Position numbers and translations under genes: made by a program. The notes under the pieces are model-generated. The model saw only the letters and a program-made list of their open reading frames with translations. It was not told the DNA's origin and ran no database searches. Shown here piece after piece: positions 1-8,001 of a stretch of 64,000 nt of DNA (its first letter is position 1; each line of letters starts with the position of its first letter). This DNA comes from Oscillospiraceae bacterium (GTDB lineage: Bacteria; Bacillota; Clostridia; Oscillospirales; Ruminococcaceae): positions 1 to 64,000 of the forward strand of contig JAQXHC010000015.1 of assembly GCA_029007035.1 (NCBI GenBank), written 5' to 3'.

Positions 1-1
1 A

Positions 2-139
2 CTTAGAATATTTGCTCCTCCTGCAAGCGGAGAAAATGACCTTTCCGTAGAGGACGGACTTATCAACAGCTATACCGTTATTGAAAAGCTTCCTAAAATC
101 CGTATAAGATATACAGCGATTGAAAAATCACTTGATTGA
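2..139 (+). CDS. 3' end of a truncated CDS (…IRIRYTAIEKSLD*), product unknown
   Basis: Open frame 2 from the window edge to TGA at 137-139; too short to assign. Confidence 0.5.
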   Translation, partial: LRIFAPPASGENDLSVEDGLINSYTVIEKLPKIRIRYTAIEKSLD

Positions 140-284
140 TATAATATTACAGTCATAATGGCTGTATAAATCAGTATTGCAAAAGCCGCTTTTTATATTT
201 ATGTAAGAAGCTGTCTTGCGTTGTATGTGCTGACACTTACCTGTTCTTTAACACAACGACAAATCAGAATCGGAGGAATAAAAA

Positions 285-824
285 ATGCCAAGACCTAAAA
301 CGAAAAGTGAACTCATTTCTGCCGCGGAATCAAATTACACAAAGTTATTTAGCTTAATAAGTGAAATGACAGACACAGAATTAAGTACCCCGTTTGATTT
401 TTCCAATGATGAAAAAAAGAAAGAACTGCATTGGGGACGGGATAAAAATCTGCGTGATGTTTTGGCTCATCTTTTTGAATGGCATCAGCTTCTTCTGCAG
501 TGGGTAAATACGAATATTAAAGGCGGAAATGTTCCGTTTCTTCCTGCACCTTACAACTGGAAGACCTATGGTAAAATGAATATGGAGTTCTGGAGCAAAC
601 ATCAAACGACGGAACTGGAAACTATAAAAAAGTTACTTGATAAATCACATAATGATGTTATGAAATTACTGGAACCCTTTGACGATGACGAATTATTTAC
701 AAAAGGAAAGTATTCCTGGGTTGGCGGAACCTCACTTGCTTCATATTTCATCAGCAATACTTCAAGTCACTATGATTGGGCAATTAAAAAATTAAAAGCT
801 CACAAGAAGAAAGTGTCCGGATAA
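285..824 (+). CDS. ClbS/DfsB-like (DinB-type four-helix bundle) protein
   Basis: RBS-like cggagg upstream; MPRPKTKSELISAAESNYTKL…DVLAHLFEWHQLLLQWV resembles the ClbS/DfsB family. Confidence 0.8.
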   Translation: MPRPKTKSELISAAESNYTKLFSLISEMTDTELSTPFDFSNDEKKKELHWGRDKNLRDVLAHLFEWHQLLLQWVNTNIKGGNVPFLPAPYNWKTYGKMNMEFWSKHQTTELETIKKLLDKSHNDVMKLLEPFDDDELFTKGKYSWVGGTSLASYFISNTSSHYDWAIKKLKAHKKKVSG

Positions 825-853
825 ATTTTTATTTTCTGTATAATTATAAAAAC

Positions 854-887
854 AGCCTGAGAAGATTGTATGTAATCTTCTCAGGCT
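854..887. terminator. Bidirectional-looking intrinsic terminator hairpin
   Basis: AGCCTGAGAAGATT-gtatgt-AATCTTCTCAGGCT, perfect 14-bp stem with 6-nt loop, between convergent genes. Confidence 0.8.
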
Positions 888-942
888 TTACTTGTGTATG
901 GCTGCTAAGTTTATACGGCTGCCATTTTATTATTTGGTATTA

Positions 943-1740
943 TCAGTCCCATGAAGGTTTTCCGCCTGTTGCGGCTGTTGCATAGTAGAAAAGAATTTTT
1001 GAAGCGTCTTTTGCGTCAACAACGGTATCATTGTTAACATCCGCTGCCTTTTTCTGCTTTTCGGAAAACTTGGATGCGCCGCCTGTTGCCAGTAAAGCGT
1101 ATTCCGAAAGAACGAGAGAAGCGTCCTTTGCGTCAACGACAGTATCATCATTTACATCGCCCTTTGTAAAGGCTTCGTCAACATAGAATGTAATAATCTG
1201 CGCATCACAGGTCTTTTCGTCAAATTCAACTGTAGAATGACTGACTGTATAATCCTTATCGGATTCTGTGTTTTCGATTTTCAGAGTGTAGAAGCTGTAT
1301 TTCTGAATCACACCGTCATCCTCACCTGTAGGAACGCTTATATTTTCGTCCTTATAAGTCTTGCTGAAAAGCATATGTTCGGTGTCCTCAACAGTGATTT
1401 CAACGGAATAAAGTCTGCCCTCGATAATGTTGCCATCTGCATCAATCTGATTGTCGAAGCCCTCGAGCGGGAATGAATACTTGAGTCCGTCTTCAGATTT
1501 GAGAACTTTCTCGTAGTAGATTGTACCGGGTTCGTCCTCCGGGGATTCAAATGTTACGATAACTTTAGCAGAGGAATTTTCGGGAAGTTCAAAAATAAAT
1601 GCTCCGCTTACATCGTTTTTGTTAAACTCAATGAAATCAGGCTGAACCTGTGGGATTTCTTCGCCTGCTGCAAAGGCATTGCTGCATACGGGAGCAGCAA
1701 GCATAATGGCTGCTGTGATTACTGAAATAAACTTTTTCAT
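943..1740 (-). CDS. Secreted protein with C-terminal type I dockerin-like repeats
   Basis: N-terminal signal peptide; C-terminus KGDVNDDTVVDAKDASLVLSEYALLATG…ADVNNDTVVDAKDASKILFYYATAATGGKPSWD (two Ca-binding dockerin repeats). Confidence 0.85.
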   Translation of the reverse strand: MKKFISVITAAIMLAAPVCSNAFAAGEEIPQVQPDFIEFNKNDVSGAFIFELPENSSAKVIVTFESPEDEPGTIYYEKVLKSEDGLKYSFPLEGFDNQIDADGNIIEGRLYSVEITVEDTEHMLFSKTYKDENISVPTGEDDGVIQKYSFYTLKIENTESDKDYTVSHSTVEFDEKTCDAQIITFYVDEAFTKGDVNDDTVVDAKDASLVLSEYALLATGGASKFSEKQKKAADVNNDTVVDAKDASKILFYYATAATGGKPSWD

Positions 1741-1756
1741 TTTAATTTCTCCTTTT

Positions 1757-3229
1757 TTATTCGGTCGTAACGATTGAAACGGTTACGGCATTTGTGTCTA
1801 TGGTTTCGTTAGTATCGGTTTTGGGAATATAGAGTGAAAAGCCTCTGTCACTGAAGCGTCCCTCCATACCGAGAAGTGAGTCCTCAAAGCAGCTGTATGC
1901 TTCGTAGGTTTTGCCGCCTGCCGATACATATATGATTGTTTTGTCGGTCAGATTTTCGCTTTCGCCAATCAGACCGTAAATGTGATGGTAAGAATTTGCG
2001 TCCTCACAGTAGATTTCGCAGTCGGTGATATTGACAGCGGTCTCCGGAGAGACACGTTCGGGAGCAGGATACATTGGAGCGTACTTTTGCAGATTTCCAA
2101 GATTTCTTTCGACTATTTCGAGAATTACCGTGTCGGCTGTGCCGTCCGAAATACCCGTTGAGCGGTAGGGTACGGCGCGGGTAAACTCAGCTGATTCGAA
2201 TGATTCAGCCATGAACGGCAGTATTGCTTCACCAAAGGAATCACGATACATCAGGAGCTTTCCGTCTGCACCTTCACAGACCGTGTTGATCAGCAGGTCG
2301 TCGAGAGCTTTGAAATGACCAATATACTGATATTTGAAGTCTATTCCGTAGTCTATCTGCATTTCGTGCGGCTTTTGGGAAGGATAAATCATTTCAGCCA
2401 GATCGCCTGACCGATTATATGAGAAGCTCCTCTGCGCCGAGCTGAAATCGTCACATTCTGTTTTGCCGAGTCTGTTCATCAGGGCATTTCTTGCAGTGAG
2501 CGCGCCTGCGTTGTTCCAGTGGGTGTCGGTTTTATGATAAAGCGGTATATTTACGGCGCTTTTCTCATTCAGAAGAACTTCGCGTAAATCAAGGAACGAA
2601 AACCAGTAGCTGTTAACATTTTGTTCCGGATTATAAAAGGAACTTGTCATCATTTTCATCCACTCGTCCTCGCGCTGATTGTAAACCCGCAGGAATTTTT
2701 CATAATTTCCCTCAGCATCGGTTTCGATATAATTATAGGGCATATATTCCGGATAGACCGAATTTTTATTCGGCGCGACGGTGAAAAGGAATAATGCGTT
2801 GTTGGCTATGCAGTATTCGTTCATAAGTCCGAGGTTGTGGCAGATGTTGTTTATTGCACGGTCTGTGAGCGTATTCGTGTTCATGAAATCGTCGGCGGTT
2901 TCACTGTAATACAGCCAGCCGTTTTTGCCTGCGATAACGTCGCTGTTTGAGGAAGTTCCTAAAAGCTCTGTCCGAAGTTCTCCGTCGAGAGTTACAAGAT
3001 TTTGGCGGAGTCCGAAATGCTCAGAAAAGTAGGTATCGAACTCATTGAAAAAGCTGATGTTTATCTTTCCGTCCTCGGTTTTAAGCTTCGGTTTTGAAGA
3101 GAGCGTCCTGTTTTCGGCAGTTCCTTCATTTTTACTCAGCGGCATTGTTACCGCAGGAATAAGGCATATTCCGATAAACAAGGCTGAATATAGCGTATAT
3201 AAAAACTTTTTCTTTTTCATCTGCTGCAC
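1757..3229 (-). CDS. DHHW / AlgX-AlgJ-like acetyltransferase-associated protein
   Basis: Single N-terminal TM; GKNGWLYYSE, KTDTHWNNAGA and YRDSFGEAILPF motifs; directly downstream of an MBOAT gene. Confidence 0.8.
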   Translation of the reverse strand: MQQMKKKKFLYTLYSALFIGICLIPAVTMPLSKNEGTAENRTLSSKPKLKTEDGKINISFFNEFDTYFSEHFGLRQNLVTLDGELRTELLGTSSNSDVIAGKNGWLYYSETADDFMNTNTLTDRAINNICHNLGLMNEYCIANNALFLFTVAPNKNSVYPEYMPYNYIETDAEGNYEKFLRVYNQREDEWMKMMTSSFYNPEQNVNSYWFSFLDLREVLLNEKSAVNIPLYHKTDTHWNNAGALTARNALMNRLGKTECDDFSSAQRSFSYNRSGDLAEMIYPSQKPHEMQIDYGIDFKYQYIGHFKALDDLLINTVCEGADGKLLMYRDSFGEAILPFMAESFESAEFTRAVPYRSTGISDGTADTVILEIVERNLGNLQKYAPMYPAPERVSPETAVNITDCEIYCEDANSYHHIYGLIGESENLTDKTIIYVSAGGKTYEAYSCFEDSLLGMEGRFSDRGFSLYIPKTDTNETIDTNAVTVSIVTTE

Positions 3230-3237
3230 TCATCACC

Positions 3238-4650
3238 TCAGAATCTGAAATAAATAAACGGATTATACGATGCTGATGAAAGTGTTACGATGCATAGCAT
3301 CAGCATTACAAGTGAGATTACATAAGAGCCGACCTCTCCGCAGAGCAGAAGCTCCTTTGATTTAATGCGTCCGACAATGATCTTACGGACAGGCATTGAG
3401 AATATTACCGCACTAATGAGCATCAGTATGAACATTGGTGTAAGCTGTTCCATGAACAGTGCCCATGCCTGACTGTTGTTTGCTGCGGCAAAGGGATTGA
3501 ACATATGACCAATGAAGCGTACTGCTTCGCCCAGTGTGTCGGCTCGGAAAAATACGAACGCGATAACCGTGACGAACAGTGCATAAATGTGTCTCAGCGG
3601 TCTGAACCATTTTTCGGTTTTTATTAGCTTATATGATTCCAGCATCATGAACGCACCGTTGATGAGTCCCCATACGATGAAATTCAGGCTTGCGCCGTGC
3701 CAGAGTCCCGTGCAGAAGAATACAGCAAGCTTGTTCAGAGCTGTCCGGAGCCTGCCCTTGCGGTTTCCGCCGAGAGGAATATAAAGATACTCCTTGAACC
3801 ATGTTGAAACCGATATGTGCCAGCGCCGCCAGAATTCCTGAATGCTTGAAGATATGTACGGATAGTTGAAGTTTTCCCTGAATTTAAAGCCGAACATCTT
3901 TCCAAGACCGATAGCCATATCACTGTAGCCGCTGAAGTCTAAATAAATCTGAAACAGATAAGCGACCGCTCCCAGCCACGCAAGAGGAAGCGAAAGCTCA
4001 TTCATGTCGAGAGCATAAACACTGTCGGCAGCAATTGCCATTGTATTGGCGATAAAGAGCTTTTTTGAAAGTCCCGTGATAAACCGACGGATTCCCTGAG
4101 CAGTCATTTCGGGTGAGTGGGTGCGGTTGTCAATTTGATCGGCAATGTCGTAATATTTTACAATCGGACCTGCCACAAGCTGCGGAAAGAACGTGATGTA
4201 CAGCGCGACCTTATAGGGGTTTTTCTGAATATATTGTGGATTTTTATATGAATCGATAACATAGGACATTGCCTGAAAGGTATAGAACGAAATTCCGATA
4301 GGCAGCGCGATTTTCGGTATCGGGACGCTGACAAAGGGAAGCAGATTTACTGCCTCTGCCGCGAATGCCGCATATTTGAATACTCCGAGCATACCTAAAT
4401 TTGCCGCAACGCTCAGTCCGAGAACGAGTTTTCTTGCCTTGCAGCTTTTGCTCATTGCAAGTCCGAAAATGTAGTTCATTGTGATTGATATAAGCATCAG
4501 CACAATAGCTTTCGGCTCACCGTAGGCATAGAAGAATACACTGAAAATCAGCAGCAGTATATTTTTCGCAGTAATAGTCGGTGTTATGCGGTACAGAATG
4601 TACACTGCCGTAAGGAACAGAAACAGAAATACGGGACTGCTGAAAACCAA
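3238..4650 (-). CDS. MBOAT family O-acyltransferase (AlgI/DltB-like)
   Basis: Polytopic membrane protein; FWRRWHISVSTWFKEYLYIPLGGNRKG and GLWHGASLNFIVWGLINGA motifs. Confidence 0.93.
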   Translation of the reverse strand: MVFSSPVFLFLFLTAVYILYRITPTITAKNILLLIFSVFFYAYGEPKAIVLMLISITMNYIFGLAMSKSCKARKLVLGLSVAANLGMLGVFKYAAFAAEAVNLLPFVSVPIPKIALPIGISFYTFQAMSYVIDSYKNPQYIQKNPYKVALYITFFPQLVAGPIVKYYDIADQIDNRTHSPEMTAQGIRRFITGLSKKLFIANTMAIAADSVYALDMNELSLPLAWLGAVAYLFQIYLDFSGYSDMAIGLGKMFGFKFRENFNYPYISSSIQEFWRRWHISVSTWFKEYLYIPLGGNRKGRLRTALNKLAVFFCTGLWHGASLNFIVWGLINGAFMMLESYKLIKTEKWFRPLRHIYALFVTVIAFVFFRADTLGEAVRFIGHMFNPFAAANNSQAWALFMEQLTPMFILMLISAVIFSMPVRKIIVGRIKSKELLLCGEVGSYVISLVMLMLCIVTLSSASYNPFIYFRF

Positions 4651-4687
4651 GTAAGTTCCTCCTTATTTGTTTATCTGTATGATCCGA

Positions 4688-5452
4688 TCAAACCTCGCCG
4701 TAATATTCAATTGCGGTTATCGTATCGCCCGAAACTGTAATATACATCTGTTCGGAAGCGGTATCGGTGTAAATGTACATATTTCCGCTCTTCTGGTAAC
4801 CGGTGCCGTAGAGACTTTCCATATCAGCAACACTTTTGCCGACAGTGAGTCCCTCGGAGGTCGTATAAGCAGACGAAGTTATCTCAATATCATATACGAA
4901 TTCCTGTCCGTTAAGAACATAGGTTGAAATTTTAAGTCCCGAATAGCTGTATATTTTCTGGTCAGCGCCGTTGCTGAGGCAGCCCGGAGCTTCCATAACG
5001 TCGGAAGGAGTACCGAGAGCCGAAACGAGCCCTGAAGCCTCTGAGAACAAAGCTGCCTCCGCATTTCCATAGAGGAATATCATATCGTTGTGGCTGAATG
5101 AGCCTTTATTTGCTGCAGGAGCATCGGTGGGAGTTTCAGCGGGAGCTGTTTCCTTTGGCTGCTCCGGGTCCGGCTGAGTTGCGGTATCCGGCGCTTTTGT
5201 CGGATTTTCTCCGGAATTATCTTTATTTGAAGCTGTTGTATCGGCTTCGGCTGTTGTTTTTTCTTCTGAGGTTATTTCAGTTGAGGCTTCTGTTTTATCC
5301 GTAGAAGTTGTGTCATCTGCGGATGTGTCGGCGGCTGTTGTATCAGCAACGGGCGATGAAGTGCCGTCCGCGCTGTCAACTGTTCCGCAGGCTGTAATAA
5401 ACGAAGCTCCGAGTGCGGCGATTAAAAGTACAGCCGTAATTTTTGCTTTCAT
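4688..5452 (-). CDS. Lipoprotein with Thr/Ser/Pro-rich linker and unknown C-terminal domain
   Basis: Lipobox-like ASFITACG; low-complexity TTAADTSADDTTS… linker; small globular C-terminus. Confidence 0.75.
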   Translation of the reverse strand: MKAKITAVLLIAALGASFITACGTVDSADGTSSPVADTTAADTSADDTTSTDKTEASTEITSEEKTTAEADTTASNKDNSGENPTKAPDTATQPDPEQPKETAPAETPTDAPAANKGSFSHNDMIFLYGNAEAALFSEASGLVSALGTPSDVMEAPGCLSNGADQKIYSYSGLKISTYVLNGQEFVYDIEITSSAYTTSEGLTVGKSVADMESLYGTGYQKSGNMYIYTDTASEQMYITVSGDTITAIEYYGEV

Positions 5453-5466
5453 TTTCTTTCTCCTTC

Positions 5467-7758
5467 TTAATTGTATTTAGGATATACAAAAGATTTCCAT
5501 GTATAATTCTGCTCTTTGAGATAGTCGTCGTTGACATTTGAATAGCCGTTGCAGGTATCATAGTTTACCCAGACACCGTTTATCTTGACCTGATTCCAGT
5601 AATGGTCGCTTGTACCTCTGCCTGTGCCGTAAACGATTCTTGTCTCATAACCTGCCTGATGCATCAGCAGGTCAGTTATGGCGGCGAAGTAGTAGCAGAC
5701 AATAAATCTGTTGTCCATAGCGTAGTTTGCGAAGTAGCCCCAGCCAAGCGCTTCAATTTCCGCAAGTGACTTTGTGGGCTCCATGAATTTATATTTATTG
5801 TTGCTTCTTACGTATGTAAAGATATTGTCGGCGGAATTTCCGATAGATGCGATGATCTTGTCCGCTCTTACCTGAACGTCCGAGAGTTTTTTTGCAACGC
5901 CGTTAGCGTCGATCTCATATCCGTCAACGATCTTGTTTACAACCATAAGTCCCGAAGACGGGTCGAAGTAGCGGAGAATGCCGTCGACAGTCTGCCAGCC
6001 TGTGAGGAGCTTACCGTCGTTTCCGAAGTAGTAATAGCCGGTTGTGAACTGTCTGAGACCTTTCATCGCGCCGTTATCGCCGTCGAAGTAGTAAAGGTTT
6101 CCGTTGATTGTCTGCCAGCCTGTGTTATATACGTTATTTTCGTCGAAATAGAAGAGCTTTCCGTCAATTGCCATGAATCCAAGAGCAAGCTGTCCCTCTG
6201 TTGTATAGTAATATTTTTTGCCGTTGATAGTTCTCCAGCCGGAAAGGAGTTTTCCGTCAGTGTCAAAATAGTAGTCAACTCCGTCGATGGTCTGTTTGCC
6301 GGTGAGCATTACACCTTTCTCGTTGAAGTAATATTTTTCATTGCCGATTGAAGTGAAGCCGACAGCCGCTGTAGCATCATCCCTGTAGTAATGGGTTTCG
6401 TTATTGAAGGTCTGCCAGCCGAGGAGCATATTGCCGTAAGTTTCGTCAAAAATATAGGATATGCCGTTTATATCAGCAATGCCGCTGACTTTTCCGTCTT
6501 CTGCGGTTACATAATAGTATTTGCCGTTGTATGTAATAATACCAAGTTTGCGTTCGCCTGTTGTCCTGTCGAAGTAATAGCGTTTACCGTCGATAGTTCT
6601 CCAGCCTGTTTCAAGACGTCCTGACTTGCCGAATAAATAGGTAACGCCGTCGACAGTCTGCTCACCTTTGAGGAGCTTGCCGCTGTCGTCGGGACAGAAA
6701 ATAGAGTCGTCATAGTATATGAACTGGTTTCCTTTGCAGAGAATACCCTTGTCGTTGAAAAAATAGGAGTCGCCCTCGCTGTCATTGAATAATCCTGTCT
6801 GTTTGCCGTCCTCGGCGACATAATAATCATTGTTATTATATTTTATCCAGCCATAGACCGCCTTGCCTGTGTCCGGATCGAAGTAATATCGCTTGCCGTC
6901 GATAGTCCTCCAGCCTGTTTTAAGAACTCCGCCATCTGAAAATACATATTTCTGACCGTCTATTTCGCAGATTCCCGTAGCATTGCTACCATCCTCCATG
7001 GAATAGAAATATCTGCCGCTTTCGTCTCTGAACCAGCCGCCTGTATCAGGAGCATCTGTTGTGGTCTGAGAAGTTGTCTGTTCAGATTCAGCAGAAGTCG
7101 ATGATGCTGTAGTTGCGGTAGTAGTTTTAGCAGGAACAGAAGTAGTTGCAGTAGTTGTCTTAGCCGCAGCAGAAGTAGTTGCAGTAGTAGTCTTAGCCGC
7201 CGCAGCAGAAGTGGTTGCAGTCGTAGTTTTAGCCGCAGCAACAGAAGTAGTTGCAGTCGTGGTCTTAGCCACCGCAGCAGAAGTAGTTGCGGTCGTAGTC
7301 TTAGCCGCAGCAGAAGTGGTTGCAGTCGTAGTTTTAGCCGCAGCAGAAGTAGTTGCGGTCGTGGTCTTAGCCGCCGCAACAGAAGTGGTTGCAGTCGTAG
7401 TCTTAGCCGCAGCAACAGAGGTTGTCGCAGTCGTAGTCTTAGCCGCAGCAGCAGAAGTTGTCGCAGTAGTAGTCTTAGCCGCAGTGGCAGAAGTTGTCAC
7501 AGTCGTAGTTTTAGCAGCAGTTGTAGTTACAGTTGTGGTTTTTGCAGACTGAGTTATTACTGCAGTAGTTACAGCAGGTTCGGTTCCATAAGTGAAAACG
7601 TGGTTTGTCTCGTCATAATAATTTGATGTTGATTTTTCGGCATTGGGTACGGTAATATCAGACTCAGCCGAAACAGTACCGAAATTCAATGCAGCTGTCA
7701 GTTGAAGCGCTGCAAGCAAACCGCAAATCAGCGCCCTTTTTCTCTTTCTCATAGTCAT
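5467..7758 (-). CDS. Secreted protein: Thr-rich tandem repeats + cell-wall/choline-binding-type repeats + transglutaminase-like C-terminus
   Basis: Signal peptide; about 13 (A)AKTTTATTS units; many GWRTIDGKRYYFD / GWQTINGNLYYFD repeats; C-terminal FIVCYYFAAITDLLMHQAGYETRIVYGTG…DHYWNQVKINGVWVNYDTCNG (Cys/His/Asp layout). Confidence 0.85.
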   Translation of the reverse strand: MTMRKRKRALICGLLAALQLTAALNFGTVSAESDITVPNAEKSTSNYYDETNHVFTYGTEPAVTTAVITQSAKTTTVTTTAAKTTTVTTSATAAKTTTATTSAAAAKTTTATTSVAAAKTTTATTSVAAAKTTTATTSAAAKTTTATTSAAAKTTTATTSAAVAKTTTATTSVAAAKTTTATTSAAAAKTTTATTSAAAKTTTATTSVPAKTTTATTASSTSAESEQTTSQTTTDAPDTGGWFRDESGRYFYSMEDGSNATGICEIDGQKYVFSDGGVLKTGWRTIDGKRYYFDPDTGKAVYGWIKYNNNDYYVAEDGKQTGLFNDSEGDSYFFNDKGILCKGNQFIYYDDSIFCPDDSGKLLKGEQTVDGVTYLFGKSGRLETGWRTIDGKRYYFDRTTGERKLGIITYNGKYYYVTAEDGKVSGIADINGISYIFDETYGNMLLGWQTFNNETHYYRDDATAAVGFTSIGNEKYYFNEKGVMLTGKQTIDGVDYYFDTDGKLLSGWRTINGKKYYYTTEGQLALGFMAIDGKLFYFDENNVYNTGWQTINGNLYYFDGDNGAMKGLRQFTTGYYYFGNDGKLLTGWQTVDGILRYFDPSSGLMVVNKIVDGYEIDANGVAKKLSDVQVRADKIIASIGNSADNIFTYVRSNNKYKFMEPTKSLAEIEALGWGYFANYAMDNRFIVCYYFAAITDLLMHQAGYETRIVYGTGRGTSDHYWNQVKINGVWVNYDTCNGYSNVNDDYLKEQNYTWKSFVYPKYN
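7110..7545 (-). repeat. In-frame tandem repeat region encoding (A)AAKTTTATTS(A/V) units
   Basis: About 13 degenerate units of roughly 30-39 nt within the 5467-7758 CDS. Confidence 0.85.
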
Positions 7759-7961
7759 CTCCGTAGCTCCGATAGATGGAGCTGCCGTATTTACGGCAAC
7801 GGCAGCCGAATTTTTATCCGCAGAACATTAACTGCACGAACATCCGCAGATACATTATTATTATAACAAATAAGAAGGCACAGTGCAAGAGATTTATACA
7901 TTTTTTTACAAAAAAATTACCGTCAGATACTCCGATTTTTCGTTGAAAAGTATCAAAACAA

Positions 7962-7990
7962 AAGCACAGAACCGATATGGAACTGTGCTT
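7962..7990 (-). terminator. Putative intrinsic terminator of the minus-strand operon ending at 8002
   Basis: AAGCACAG…CTGTGCTT stem followed on the minus strand by a T-rich stretch. Confidence 0.6.
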
Positions 7991-8001
7991 AAATAAATTT
8001 A

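Noticed and set aside
6960-7415. Leu/Arg-rich minus-strand ORF MLRLRLRLQPLLLRRL…
   Set aside because: Alternate frame of the same repeat region inside the 5467-7758 CDS.
7211-7552. Plus-strand ORF MVAVVVLAAATEVVAVVV…
   Set aside because: Antisense reading of the KTTTATTS tandem repeat; stop-free only because of the repeat composition.
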